From positions 28,344,036 to 28,408,035 of the forward strand of contig OX387194.1 in NCBI GenBank assembly GCA_947561395.2: 64,000 nucleotides of DNA. Reading direction: 5' to 3'. This DNA comes from Buxus sempervirens (lineage: Eukaryota > Streptophyta > Magnoliopsida > Buxales > Buxaceae). Shown here one piece after another: positions 32,223-44,794 of this stretch. Under the pieces are notes generated by a model, which was given only the letters and a program-made list of their open reading frames with translations, did no database searches and was not told the DNA's origin. The position numbers and the translations under genes were made by a program. Every line of letters begins with the position of its first letter. Positions within the stretch are counted from its first letter, which is position 1.

Positions 32223-35200
32223 TCATGTTCTTGACCTTCGGACTGGTGTCCGGCTGTTAGTAAGGGAAATTAAGATAAAAAAAAAAAAAAAAGGAATTAA
32301 GGAAATTAAATAGAAATGTGTCAACAATATAAACCAGCAAGATTGATTAAAGGAAACATTAAAGAAAGATCACATTGAAAAAAGGTGTCTGAGGAGTCAT
32401 ATAAATTAATATTCACCTTCGATATCCACCATATTCTGGACTCCTGTTCCTGTCATAAGATGGTCCATTGTAACTGTGATAAACTGGACTGCGAGCCCGG
32501 CCATAGTCAGGACTTGGTCTCCTTTTGCGGTATGGTGGACTTGGTGAGTGACCATAAGGGCTGCCGCCACGCCTACCATATCCAGATCTTCTGGGGCTAT
32601 CGCGTCTATCAGGCTCATCATCATCCCTTAATGCATACTCAACTGACACTACCCTGTCCAATATCTTACTGCAAAATTCAAAAATCAATTTGCATTAAAG
32701 GTTTCCAAAATGATGACTGGTAAAGCATATTTGTCAAATGGAAATCAGTATTCTGATATGCCTAAAATCGTAAATTGCCTAGTAAGACGTCTATTTTTTT
32801 GGGGATGCAGAGCTATGATGAGATAATCCATACGACACCCACCTGACAAAAACCTTCGTGATAGGTCACACTATCTTTCAACCCACAAAATAACCCCATA
32901 ATATTTTTTTTCTGACATGCGTTAATATGTTCAAAAGCCCCTGAATCTGTCAATATTTTTAAACTTTTGCAGAAGAAATAATTCAAAGAAGCCTTTTTAC
33001 CATGTTGCAGATGATTTGTGCAACCAAGAGTTGGTTATAAGGGGCCATGTGCAAGGCATATACCTCCCAGGGTTCTTAATTTGGAGTGCCATACCATACA
33101 ACCATGCTTCTTAAAATTAGAATAATGCAGACACAAGCAGAGGTACAGGGAACATTACAAACCTCATGTGGGTGCACTCAAGTGCTTTTGTAGCATCTTC
33201 CTGATTTTCAAACTGCACGAATGCAAAGTTACGTCGAATTCGCACATGTAGAACCTTTCCATAAGGATCAAAATGTCTTTCAATGTCACGAATCCGTGTC
33301 CGAATTGGATCGAAGTTTATCACGAACAAAGTTTTAGTGGGCCTTTGGTTTGCCATCGATCTTGAACTCTCACGGTAACGTGAACCCCGATCTCCCTGAT
33401 AATTGGGAAAAAAGATTAACATGCATTAATCAGCAACCAAATACTCTTATTTAGGTTTGCTCTACCAAATAGGTTACTAGCAAATTAATTTAAGGCGAAA
33501 AAAATAAGGGCATTAGTGGATTAAATATTACATGAAACAAAATAAGCAATAAGATGCAAGAATGACATGGAAAACTGCAACTCACTCTGGCCCACTCCAC
33601 TGACATCCTACGCCTGCTATACCCAAATGGAATATTGTCAAGACCTCGAATGGCATCTTCAGCATCACGCTCATCATCAAAATAAACAAAAGCAAATCCT
33701 GCAGCAAAAATAACAGATTAGAAAGGCATAAAAACAGCATACTTGTTTCACTTCCACTGGGCAGTCACAACACATCCATTCCATATTAAGAACAAAATAT
33801 ACAACACCTGCAAATATGTAAAGGCATGATGGATAAGGATGTCAAAAGTGGAGAGGCCTTGCATGGTGAACTAAATCATGATGATGGCATATAAATTTTA
33901 AATCCAAAGTATCAGAACTGAGAATCACTGCTCAGCATGCTTCGCCAATCACACAGCAAGTGTTCAGAAGTAGTAGGCATGGCAAAACTGGTTTCATTGA
34001 TTCCTCTATGATCAGTAGTGGTAGGCATGGCATGATTGATTTGACTGATCCCTCCATGACCATTCTCATAAAATGGCAACTTTGGTCAGTGTAAGGACAG
34101 TGTGACAGATGATCAGTGAAATAAATGCAGGTTGATGCCATTTGTGAGTGGAAGGAGCTGATGAGCAGGCAGGCAGGAAGGTTTCCTTTGCAATAATAGA
34201 AGGTTTTGCATAGAAGGTGGTGAGCCCTGACAAAAGCTCAGTTTCCCTTAGTAGTGGTCCCTGCGTCAAAACAAACATCAATATATGTTTTTCCAAACAA
34301 ATTACAAACTTTCTGCTGTCATTCGTGAATCTCCCCCACAAAAAAAAAGATTGGATATACACACATGTAGCCAGTATCCAGGACCCAAACGATCAATGTT
34401 TCAGTGGAAGATTACATTTAAATAATATCCAAAATGAAAAATGTCACATGATTACCTAACAAGGGAGCAACAGCATTGCACCCCTGAGATGACTTAAAAC
34501 CTCACATGAAGGCCAAAAATTTTATTAAATTGAAGGCCACCGAGGAGCAGGAAAGCATTTTAAACAGAAAAAAATAAGATGGAAATGTGAAAGAGTCTTA
34601 GCTCTAAATATTTCAGATTTTATTCAAGCATACATGCTTGGAGGAGCAGATGACAAGGAGATCTAGATTAAGTTACAAATAAAACTTTCTGAGCCTTTGG
34701 CAAAATGAAGAAAACCATATACTGCTTCGCTATCACAACTCCCAGAGGAAACAAGACTTGAGAGATTTTTGGGAAATCTAATCACTCAATCAAACTCTGT
34801 TTTGTAGGTGTGTTCATGTGTGTGCAGGTAGGTTGGTTCGGGTGGATGTACACAAACAATATTTTCCATTAAGTATAAAAACAAGCAATCCTGCGTAAAA
34901 ATCAAACCATCGAAGTATTTATATAGTTCAAAGCTTCTTTATATGAAAATATCTTGAAACCAAACCATTCAACAACTTGAAGATGAATTATACCGTCAAA
35001 CATTCAGGAATCCTTAACTATGCCAGCCTAGTTCCCAATTTCACACAAGGAAACAATATCTCGATTCAATTCTGGGAAGTAAAACACAGAAACTTACCAA
35101 CTGCCATTAAATATTTGGGCAGTTGTTACACGGACTATGAAAATATTACTTGGGTAATCAAATAGGTTAGGCAGCGAGCAAGGATGGAAACAGAAACATG

Positions 35201-35466
35201 GCGAATTAATGAATGATACAATGTTTTAGTATTATTTTGAAGACATCAGTTGGCTGTTAAACAAAAGAACTATGAGAACAAATTCTGAAAAAATAGACGA
35301 AAACAATAAAGAAACCCATGGCTACAACGAATCTAATAACGATTAGTAGGGAAGAAATACCAGATTTCATATCGACACGCTCGATCCTTCCATATTTTGA
35401 GAACAGACGCTCCAAGTCAGATTGGCGAGTCTCATAGTCAAAATTACCGCAGAACAACGGCCTCAT
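32223..35466 (-). CDS. RS31: RS31-type serine/arginine-rich splicing factor
   Basis: Five coding exons join in frame: 35466-35361, 33698-33586, 33395-33163, 32668-32417 and 32253-32223 (735 nt, 244 residues; Arabidopsis RS31 has 264). RRM1 starts [20 protein letters not shown] and ends SVEWAR. RRM2 has [12 protein letters not shown] and RNP1 RRNFAFVQF. An RS/PSPDYGR-rich tail follows and ends [11 protein letters not shown]. The 31-nt last exon restores the family's basic tail; reading through its intron would stop two codons later. RS31 proteins bind pre-mRNA and the spliceosome in nuclear speckles. Intron 1 is 1662 bp, and long alternatively spliced introns are typical of plant RS genes. A 5' UTR intron is likely (donor GCCGAG/GTTTG near 35699). 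Confidence 0.92.
33965..34070 (-). repeat. Imperfect direct repeat in RS31 intron 1
   Basis: GTAGTAGGCATGGCA and GTAGTGGTAGGCATGGCA each precede a similar TGATT...CTCTATGA / CCTCCATGA stretch, forming a diverged two-copy repeat of about 45 bp. Confidence 0.5.
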
Positions 35467-35900
35467 GTTTGTTAGATCCTCAGATCACCAACTGAAAATC
35501 TAGAATCAATGCAGATGAAAGCAGAAACACGATCAGGACAGTGCGGGAAACCCAAAACTCTGACCATCATAAGATAAAAACAAGAATGACAATAAACAAG
35601 AACGAAAATAAACGAAACCCTAACAGTCGAAACATTGATCGGTTATAAATTACACGAAACATGATGAAACCCTAATTTAGTAGGAAACAAACAAACCTCG
35701 GCAATTAAAGCAAAAGATGGCACTGTGTACTAGCAGAAGAACCGGGGCACAACCTTTGCTCGTGGAAGCGAAGCGACGCAAACCCTAAAAACATTTCGCA
35801 AAAAGTTAGCAGAGGCGCGTTTATATGGCCAAGAAGAGGCCCCACATTTGACGCTAACGTAAATCTTAGCGTCGTTCTGGCGAGTTCGGAATCCATTCGG
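35467..35900 (-). promoter_or_regulatory. RS31 5' UTR and core promoter
   Basis: On the minus strand a TATA-like CCATATAAACG lies at 35828-35818, followed by a leader with GCGTCGCTTCG and a donor-like GCCGAG/GTTTG near 35699. An acceptor just upstream of the ATG at 35466 would complete a 5' UTR intron. Confidence 0.45.
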
Positions 35901-36445
35901 GTTAGGAACCCGTTAACATGCCCAACAAGCTATTGCCAGGTCCATTATAAAACGACCCGAATCATCTGCAGCAAAAAATCTATGGATGAAATTTTCTGCT
36001 ATTACTTCTTGCTATGGGCGTGAGATGTTATCATGTGGAATATCTCACAGTCAGTGTTTTATTCAATCGGGCCCATGTAAAACATTTCTAATAATAAAAA
36101 AAACAATGACCATGAAATGCTTCACATGATAGTATCTCATGCACATAACAAAAAATAATTTAGTAACACATTTCGGAAGACTTCAACATGTTGTAGTGGG
36201 GTTCACATCCATGATATATACATTTTACCACCGTGAGGTTTTAGATAATCTCATTTTCCTCTAGGTTTTTCAAATACTACTTTACCACCGTGAGGTTTGC
36301 TGTATGTAACAATCTTCCCCTTCAAAAGGTTGGTCGTTAAAATTTTAATAGTATTGATAAGGTGGTAATAGATTAATACATATTGATAATTTTAACCCTC
36401 TTATTCTAATTATTTAAAATTAAGGCTTTTTGGTAATGAGCTTTT

Positions 36446-37250
36446 TCTAGCTCCGATACCAATAAGCATTCAAAAAGAAGAATTAATTTGTGGATATAAT
36501 TCATAGGTTTTGTTAAATCTGAATTCTTGTATTCAATTCTTTAAATAGTGGATTGATTTCTCAGGTGTGGTTTCCTTAAACAAACCCGGGATTTTACCTA
36601 GATAGAAATCTAGGGTTTTCTCGTAAAAATTCTGGTGTGTTCATATTTTTTCTTATCATTCTTATAGCCGTAGAAGCTCTTGTAATGTTAACAATATAAG
36701 ATCCATAGAGTTAGGACCTGAACTTACAAATCAACTGACTTGCAATAACAAGCTCTTCTTATCTATTGATTTCAAGTATCTTCGTCGACAATTTTTTAAG
36801 TAAAGATGATTACTGTTATAATCAATTGTCAAGAAATCCGGCATCTCACTAGCCGAAGCCTCTTACTTCCAAGAAATCCGGTTAATACGTTCATCAGACT
36901 TCAACCAACTAGAATCAAGCAAAGGCTTGTTACATGACTAACTTTTGCTCCAAAGCCCCAAGGTTTACGGAGATTTCGTTGGTTAAGCACTTAACCTCTA
37001 AGACCATAACATTGTATCGGCCAAAGTAGCTTCTATTTCTTCTTTGAGATACTTGTTGCAAAGAAGCTTCAAAACAAGGGAAGGCTGCTTAGGTTCTTTA
37101 AAGTATCCATTGTACAGCTTCAGGTCTTCTACATTGAGAATTGGACTAATCTATAAATCTGAAGGAAGCTCTGAAATTAAGGCATCAGAGTCCAATTTTT
37201 TCAGGATTTTGAAAAGATTAGAGCGTCTTGAGTGAAGCTTTGGATAAGAA
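36446..37250 (-). mobile_element. Possible minus-strand Ty1/copia LTR and PBS remnant
   Basis: The plus strand reads CTAGCTCCGATACCAATAAGC at 36449-36469. Inverted, TTGGTATCGGAGC differs from the initiator-Met tRNA PBS (TGGTATCAGAGC) by one base. Sequence to the right could be the LTR, with a repeated AAGAAATCCGG (36832, 36871), but its ends are not defined. Confidence 0.35.
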
Positions 37251-37895
37251 TAACATAGGAACGAGCTTACTTCTTCCCTTATTAAGTTCTAATGGCTCCT
37301 TGCTTATATCAATCATTGCATCCATTTATATTACTTTGATTCTCCTTCTCTTCCTCACATTTGTTGCCTATAATATGCCAAGTGTCACCAATCAAATTGG
37401 GTTTGCTCAATATATCTCGATTGAAGAAAGTATATCAACTATATTATGTGTTTTTTTTTCCTGCACTTATAATTAATTAGTTTAAACTCTTGAAACATTG
37501 CTTCTTTTGCAACTGAGGCTTTTTGATTCATCTACTTAAGTACGATTATGCCAATGTCTGTTAGCTGTTTGACAAAATTCTTGTGTGATATTTCCTTTGA
37601 TACTATAGAATATTTTTTACTTATATTATGGTATGTAACAGCTTTTTATGGGTTTATTTGGTAGAAATAAGGGAGAGTTTGAACTCACGTGGTCAATTCT
37701 TTGCTTCTTTTTACTAATATCTTAAATATAGCAACAGAGTTGTTTGAAATTAGGAAAAGTTAGAAGTCGTATGTTCAATTGTTGCGAGAATATTAAATAC
37801 ATTGTCTCCTATTATTAAATAATCCGAAATGTGGCCCAAATGGAAAAGTTTCTTTGTTGTTTTCCTGCAGTCAAATGCAAGTAAGCAACACCAAA

Positions 37896-38247
37896 CTAAC
37901 AGTATAAAGAAGGCAATTCAATGTTGCTATAAAAAAAAAAATCATCAACGCAAACCATAAATGTATTTTTTATCCAAAACCAATAAGAAAAGTTACCGTG
38001 TTTAAAAATTTTAAAATGGTCTTGTCTATCAGCAGACTTCCAGAACTTGTTGAAACAGGTTAGACATTCATATTCAAGTAGATGATGAACACAATCGTAA
38101 TGAACTTTCACTGCTTTGCTATTTATGAAAGATTTTTCACTAAGGCATATCAAACATCTCAAAATGCTTCGTTGAAGACGAGTCTGGATTTGGTCGAGGA
38201 ACATCGACCATTTCTTCCGCGTGATGATAGAGTCATTTAAAACCCCT
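37896..38247 (-). CDS. Hypothetical protein with two C2H2-like zinc-finger motifs
   Basis: An open frame on the minus strand contains CLICLSEKSF...HYDCVHH and CLTCFNKFWKSADRQDHFKIFKH-like spacing: the second is C-x2-C-x12-H-x5-H, the first has an unusually long C-H gap (14). The frame extends to an ATG at 38276, but CTTGCAG at the border near 38247 looks like a splice acceptor, so this may be an internal exon. A partial copy of its start lies at 38295-38335. Function unknown; could be a relic. Confidence 0.3.
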
Positions 38248-39177
38248 GCAAGAGAGAAAGAGATGAAATCTCCCATTTGAGAAATAGAACACTCGTGATG
38301 ATGGACTCATTTAAAACCCACGCAAGAGCTAGAGATGTATCTTATATGAGACTCTATAACATAATAAAATTTTAATAAATACTATAAAAACACTTGTGAG
38401 TTCTTTTCAAAAAAACAAAAAATAGGTAAACTTTACCTATGAAGAAGCATAAAAATAACTAAAAGCAATTAAATAAATCTAAATAAAATTATAATAGTTA
38501 GTCTCACATATATTGTATTAAAAATATAACTTGCAATGTTTATATAATACAACTATATACTCATATTACCCATGTATTGCATTATAAACAAAAAATTTGT
38601 ATAGATAAAATTTTTGAAATTGTTTTTGTATCTCTCCCTAGTATTTGCATTTCTCTCCATTTATTTTCAAATTGGAAATTGTGTAAGTAAAAGCAGAAGA
38701 CAAATCTTTATGGCACTATTTCAAAATAATTTTAAAAGTAAAGATACCAAGTTTAAGAGAAAGAAAAGAAGAAGCAATAATTTCTATAAAAAAAAAGGAA
38801 ATAGATTAGGTTTATAGAATGCTTAAAAGAAGATTTGAGGTGGATAGAAGCCAAATAAGAAGAGATATTTATAGGCAAAAGTTAAAGGTCTTGGGTTACT
38901 TTTGGCATTCTAGAAATGGTAGCATGGCATGTTAGCTGTAGATATTTTCAATAATAGCTTTGTCTTTTGTGGATAGTTTAGATTAAGTAAAAGGTTAAGG
39001 CTAAAACTTAAATATAAAAGGTGAAAAAAGAAAGTGAAATTTTATTTTTAGTGATACTTTTTGAAAGTAATCCACTTTGTGTAATTGAACATTAATTATA
39101 CTTTTTCAAGATATTTGAAAACGAGTGTCATTTCACTATTTATAAATGGCAATGGTTTTAATGTATATCTATTAGGG

Positions 39178-39396
39178 ACTTTTAAATTCCATTAGTAGAC
39201 TTGTAAATCCAATTTAGGGACTTATAACCTTTGTTAGTAGACTTATAAATTAACTTCAGATACTTGCAAATTTAGTTCAGGGACTTGCAAACTCATTTTT
39301 TAAACTTGTAAATCAAACTAAAAGGCTTCTAAATCCAGTTTAAAGACTTGTAAGCCATGCCACTAGGCTTATAAATCCAATATAGGGACTTGTAAT
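39178..39396 (+). repeat. Degenerate 21-bp tandem repeat, about 10 copies
   Basis: Ten consecutive units are each exactly 21 bp, starting (A/G)CTT and typically followed by RTAAATCCARTTTAGGG. The sequences diverge by up to half but the period never slips. No neighbouring ORF uses it. Confidence 0.85.
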
Positions 39397-39549
39397 AGAT
39401 AAACACAAAGGGCATTTTTGTGTATGAATAATAAAATGACATTTGTTGTCAAATATATCTTAAGAATATGTCCAAAATTGAGTGACTGAATCTGAATTAT
39501 TTTCAAATTATATCACTAAAAATCAAATTGGCCAAGAGAAATGGGTAAG

Positions 39550-39760
39550 GATATCCGATTGGTTACAAATGGTAGGTATATTATCTCGAGATTCTCGTGA
39601 CGAGTAACTTTTACGCCAGTTGATCCACTACACATTTGTCCTTTAGTGATTGGATATCCGATTGGCTAGAAATGGTAAGTATTTTATCTTTACATGAGCT
39701 TGTCATGATGAGTACCTTTTGTGCGAATTGATCGACTCCACATTCGTCCTTCAGTGATCC
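39550..39760 (+). repeat. Two-copy 103-bp tandem duplication
   Basis: GATATCCGATTGG starts a unit at 39550 and again at 39653. The second copy is about 20 percent diverged and runs to the TTCAGTGATCC near 39760. Confidence 0.75.
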
Positions 39761-40066
39761 ATGCACCTTAGGAGAGATGTTGCCACGTAAAACATACGAT
39801 GATCTATGATTTTTCACTAAAGACTCTACATTTATGAAAAGAAAATTTTAATGACCATCAAAAACTCCACATGACAGCATCTTTTCTAAAATGTATGGAT
39901 CAATATTGGGAAAAAGTGTAGAGGATGTATTCCCCAGTACATATGATGGTTTGGCTCGTTATTGGGCTAAACAAAAGCATAAATGCCTATTTAAATCAAA
40001 TACCTAGTAGTAAATTTTAACTAGAAAAAGAAAATAAGATATAGACGAAAAAAAGAAAGCGAAATA

Positions 40067-40132
40067 TGGTCTCTCTCTCCCTCCCTCCCTCTTTCTCTCT
40101 CTCCCTCTCCCTCCTCCCTCCTCCCTCCCTAA
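40067..40132 (+). repeat. Polypyrimidine (CT/CCT) tract
   Basis: Almost uninterrupted CTCTCTCCCTCC-type sequence just outside the left end of the Harbinger element. Confidence 0.8.
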
Positions 40133-41595
40133 CTAGTTTGCTCCCATAAACCTCTAAGGTCTATGGCATGGAAATATGGAACCACTCCCATCATTTATTT
40201 CGTTTTCACGTATACAACTTTCTTACATCTATCGGTGCTTTTCTATTGTTCTTTAAGTCTAGACTAAGGCTGCATTTGGCATTGCTTATTAAAGTGTTTA
40301 AATCCTCTTCTAGCTTATTAAAGCACTTTTCTAAGCTAGTAACATGTTTGGTTATGTGGAGTGGGTAATCACTTACCCGTAAGTAGTAGAGAAAGAGGAC
40401 CCGTAAGGAGAAGCTGTTGAGAGTAGCTTCTTCTTCCTCTTACGATAAGCTCCTCTCCTCTCTTTTCTATCTCGATCGAGATTTGCTCTTCGTCTGGACC
40501 TCTGAAGGTCAGGTTTTCTGTTTGGCGATCATCGCCGTCGCCATTAAGAACAGCAACAACATATCTGTTCTCCCAACTCCACCGTTGAGATTTCTTCAGG
40601 TTACATCATTGCTTGTCGTCTCCAATTTTTCTACTCTGGTAAGTTCCTCTTCTTCTATTTCTCATCCCCCACTTTTTACGTCTCTAATTTTTAAATTATT
40701 AACAAACAATGGTAAACAAAGAAATTATTAAACCATCAGCATTTGATGCGTTCTCCGAGGTACTTTTGCCCTAATTATCCACAGGGTTGCTTTATGTTTC
40801 TGTGAAATTTTCGGTCTAATATTATCTCTGTCGTTGCACTTTTGTCCCTTTTTTGTTTCCTTCTGGTTATTGGAGATTCAAGGATCGCCAGAGTTTCTCA
40901 ACAATTGTGTAGCCGAACAGGTATCCGGTAGCGATATTGACCAAAGAGGGAAACGAAGAGGTCGGAAGGGTCAGAGAGAGAAGAAAGATCTACCTTCTGG
41001 TAAGCCTTCAAATATACTTCATCCTGGTTCTATTATTTTGATTTCTTAAACCCTTCTCCTCGTTGCACCTAATAATTTATTTTCCTCTTTGAGACGGTTG
41101 TGAAATTGACCTGATTGCTTGAGAACAAGTGGGATGTGGTTGGATGAAACGGATTAAGATGAATTCATAAGCTGTATGCCCCTTTAAGATTCGGCACAAC
41201 AACTAGGAATTGATGAACAAGTTGATACATGAGCTATCTGTCCCACCAAGATACATAACACAGTCTAGAAGCCAGGCTTCACCGTGATTGTTAAATATTT
41301 TGCATCTTAGAATAACCTTCGTTAGAGCTTCTTGGTAACTTTCATAGTTGAAGCTGATGGCATTTGATGAAATTCGTCATAAATCTTGGGAAATGGTTCC
41401 ATGAAAATCGGATTGGATGTAGATGTTTGTGTTTATGCATCACTTATTCGTGGCTTTGGAAATAGTTGTTTGATTGTGTTATTTTCAGCATGAACAGGGT
41501 AAGTATCAAAGGTCAATTCATGAGAAGGATTAAATGGATCCAACTGTTTTAAAAGACTCGTACATTCTCAGATTCCATTGCTTGCTTTCAGTGAC

Positions 41596-44235
41596 TGTAG
41601 ACACCCCAAATTGCATATAAAAAGATGAATAATTGGCCAATACCCTTAAAAGAGCTTTTTTCTTTTGTATCCGACATCAAAAGTCAGATAAAGGCTTTTC
41701 CTTGTGTATCCGACATTAATTGTCGGATACAAATTGATTTGTTTGTATCCAACATTTAATGTCGAATACAAAGAGGTTTATTAGTTTCCGACCTGAGTTG
41801 CCGGATACTAATATTTTGCTGTAGAAATTGGAAAATTCTGAAAGTTTGCACTTTTTACTGTCTTGTCTCTGTTCTAAGAGTGGGAATTCCCGGAAATAGC
41901 CTTAGGGTTTAAGTTGGTGGATTCTAGACATAATTTTGTGTCTAGCATTAGGCCCCTTCTCAAGCAAATGGCCATAAGTTGGAGATTGAAGAGCTCCAAG
42001 TGAAGAAGAGAACCGCTGCCGCATTGCTACCAGAAATCTAGGTAAGCCTGGAACCTTTTTACTTTTCCATTTTAAATTCTAGGGTTAGTTCTTCTTTCTT
42101 CCTTTCTGTAGAGTAATGGCTTGCTTGTGTTTGGAACCCCATTCCCTACTCAAAGTACCTAGAGACTATCTCTAGCCGTAAAATATGAAGAGAGATCTAG
42201 GGGAAACGAGAATGGGAATGGAACCTTAGTCATAGAACCCTCTTAATGGCGTACTGTTGTGTGAAACCCCATTCCCTACTCAAAGTACCTCAAGATTATT
42301 TCTAACCGTAAAAGGTGAAGAGAGAACTAGGGGAAACGAGACTGGGAACGGAACCCTAGTTTTTAGAACCCCCATTTGATTAATGCATATTTGAATGTAT
42401 TGTGATTGATGTGTGTTGATTATTTTTTATGAATTTGATTTCATTTTCTGGAGAGAATACCTAAATCCATGCTCTTTATAGCATTAGATCTTCATTCCCT
42501 CCGAAAAAAGATGGTTTTTACACATGCACACATACACTTGTTTTTGATAAAATAGGCTTGTATTTTAGATCTATTATATTCATTGTGATAGATCTGAAAC
42601 AAATGGCCTTAGATCAAGCTTTTCGTGATCCTTTAATGGATTTCAAGTAATCCCCTTTGAGAGGAGGCTTTTCATAACCTAATCTCTCAAATCGGGATTT
42701 TTGTCTCAAAATGGGCATATTCGATTCGTTCTCTTAATCAATGAGATAAACGAATTGATTCTGTGCTGTAAATCTTTCTTGGATATATTCTAATGATTTT
42801 CAAAGATTACAAGCAAGTTTTTTTTTCTTTGAGCAGAAAAGACCTCATGGTCTAGCCTTTCCGTTTTAGGCATTTGGGCTCAATCTTGTGAGTTTTGGTA
42901 TTTTCTCTCCAATCCATGAGAATTTTGAACCAAATTCATGCCCTACATCTTTCTGGAGGATTTTACATTCATTTCAAATGAGTTTGAGTTCAGATTGCAC
43001 GGATTGCACACACTTGTTCATTGTTTTGGGTTGATTTTACCTAAAATGTTCAAATCAGGACAGTACCTGTACCATATCTTAGAACACTCATATCTTCATC
43101 ATCTGGATGAATTTTGGAGTGATTCCAAAGACATATGAAAGGTAGGATTGTCTAGTATTCGTCTGTAAAATTTCATCAATTTCTATGGAGTGGATTTTTG
43201 ACACCATTTGATCAAAGTCAATAGGTCAGTTCATGCCAGATTGCTGAACCGGTCACTTTGACTAAGCACCAATTGCTCGTTTTAAGTCCGATTCAAGTGA
43301 TTTTGATTTCTGTGTACTCCTTTATAAGTCTACCTTCAAATCCAGTTAGTTTCAAAATTTTTTGATTTTATTTGTCTTGTGTGCTCGATTGACCCTGAAC
43401 TGCTCAATAGCAGAATTCTGGGTCAATCTATTATCCTCTAGGCATGTTCAGGAGGTCACACAAGTCACATCCGAATGGAGTTTGGTATGAGGCCTATTTC
43501 ATGTAAAAGATTGCACTTCATACTTCATTCATGCAAATTTTCAAGGATTTATATGGAGCCAATCTCCACAAATAGGTTCTCAAAGTTGTCCACTTGTCAC
43601 TTTTGTTAAATCATAACAGCAGATTTCAAACAATGATAACTCTTAGGATTTTAACCAGATTTACTTGAAAATTTTCCTGAACCTTCTATTTGCCATAATC
43701 TTTCAATTGGAATTGGTCTCATTCAATTTGAATTTAATTTGAATGATTTATGGTCAAAAGGTTCCATCTTTTATCGAGTTTTCTGGATTGGCCTTAACTT
43801 GCTTGTATTCAAATTTCATTTGGATTTTTATTAATTGGGAATGTCCTAGAAGTGATATCCCCACAAAGAGGGTCTAGAATTCATTGGACTTCTCATGTGG
43901 AGAAATCATACATGTGTTTAATTATTTTTAAGCTTTTCTTTTGTTATAATTGGCAAGCTTTCTTTATTTTGAGCATGAACAATACTTGGCAACCACCTTG
44001 TGTGGATGAATGGGGGTGCCTAACACCTTCCCCTATTCATAATCTAACCCCCTTGCCCATCTCTGGTTTCTTTTATTTTTTTTATTGTATTTTATTTTAA
44101 TTTTTGCCTTTGCATTGCATTTTCATCATTTTTGGTGTCCATTCACACCTAAAAGGAATGGTGGCGACTCCTCCCATTTTGTTGAGCCTATGTGATGATC
44201 TAGGAAGTCATTAGTTTGATTTTCCATGTCTCACA
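41596..44235 (+). mobile_element. Solo LTR (LTR B, Tat/Ogre-like) inside the Harbinger element
   Basis: The 2640-bp LTR starts TGTAGACACCCCAAATTGCA and ends CCATGTCTCACA, with a perfect 5-bp duplication GTGAC (41591-41595 and 44236-44240). It aligns by eye with LTR A (5479-7839) through most of its length. It has palindromes (41664-41810), a donor CTAG/GTAAGC (42041/42042), two tandem copies of the leader-hairpin module (42130-42370) and a TGGCGACTCC box (44162-44171). The TATA box seen in LTR A has been lost. Confidence 0.9.
41664..41810 (+). repeat. Palindrome cluster in U3 of LTR B
   Basis: Four inverted repeats are built on TATCCGACAT...ATGTCGGATA. The best, 41705-41731, has a perfect 11-bp stem. 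Others are near 41664-41692, 41742-41773 and 41781-41810 with one or more mismatches. The motif is unrelated to the ACCGAAAT motif at the same position of the otherwise similar LTR A. Confidence 0.85.
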
Positions 44236-44794
44236 GTGACTATGAACTTTTATTTTTGATCCATTAATTTAGAGAAAAGTGGGTAATTATTCTCAACAGA
44301 GAAAAAGTTACACATAATTTGCTTTTCCAAAATTTTCTGTATACATTTTGTCTTCCTCACATAGTAACAGGGTATGTCTTGTGTGCATGACTTCTGGGTT
44401 TGTTGTTAGAGAATCCCAACTTCTTCATTAGTTATTCAGATGAGAAGTTTTAGCTTTTGAGATTTGCTAGAAATTCAGTTTTACGGGAAGTGCGAATGTA
44501 AAGTTTTAGCTTTTCTTGTTTTAGTTTACTCATAAAGTTTCTTGGTGGTAATCAATGATTAAAGTAATTGCATCAATCATAGTTATTATAAGATTTGTTT
44601 TATTTATTTATTTTTTTTCCATTCAACAAAATAAGGTGGTTGCTGCTTCTGTTTTTTTTAACTGGCATTTAGCTACTGCATCAAGGTTGTGACACACGGT
44701 ATTATTAATTAAGTGACAGGGCCTCTATGGAGGCTGAAATTTGACTTCACCAAAAACAGAAATAAAAAGATGAAATTCAGGTTAGAAATAGAAC

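Larger units (their letters stand above)
35901..40267. other. AT-rich intergenic region with scattered repeats
   Basis: No convincing gene is seen. It contains a duplicated TTTACCACCGTGAGGTTT (36222-36300), a possible copia primer site (36446-36462), a zinc-finger-like frame (37896-38247), a small duplication (38222-38340), a 21-bp repeat array (39178-39396), a 103-bp tandem duplication (39550-39760) and a CT-rich tract (40067-40132). Confidence 0.5.

Noticed and set aside
41596-44235. Complete LTR retrotransposon with internal region
   Set aside because: Both ends belong to one LTR and the 5-bp duplication brackets it directly, so it is a solo LTR.
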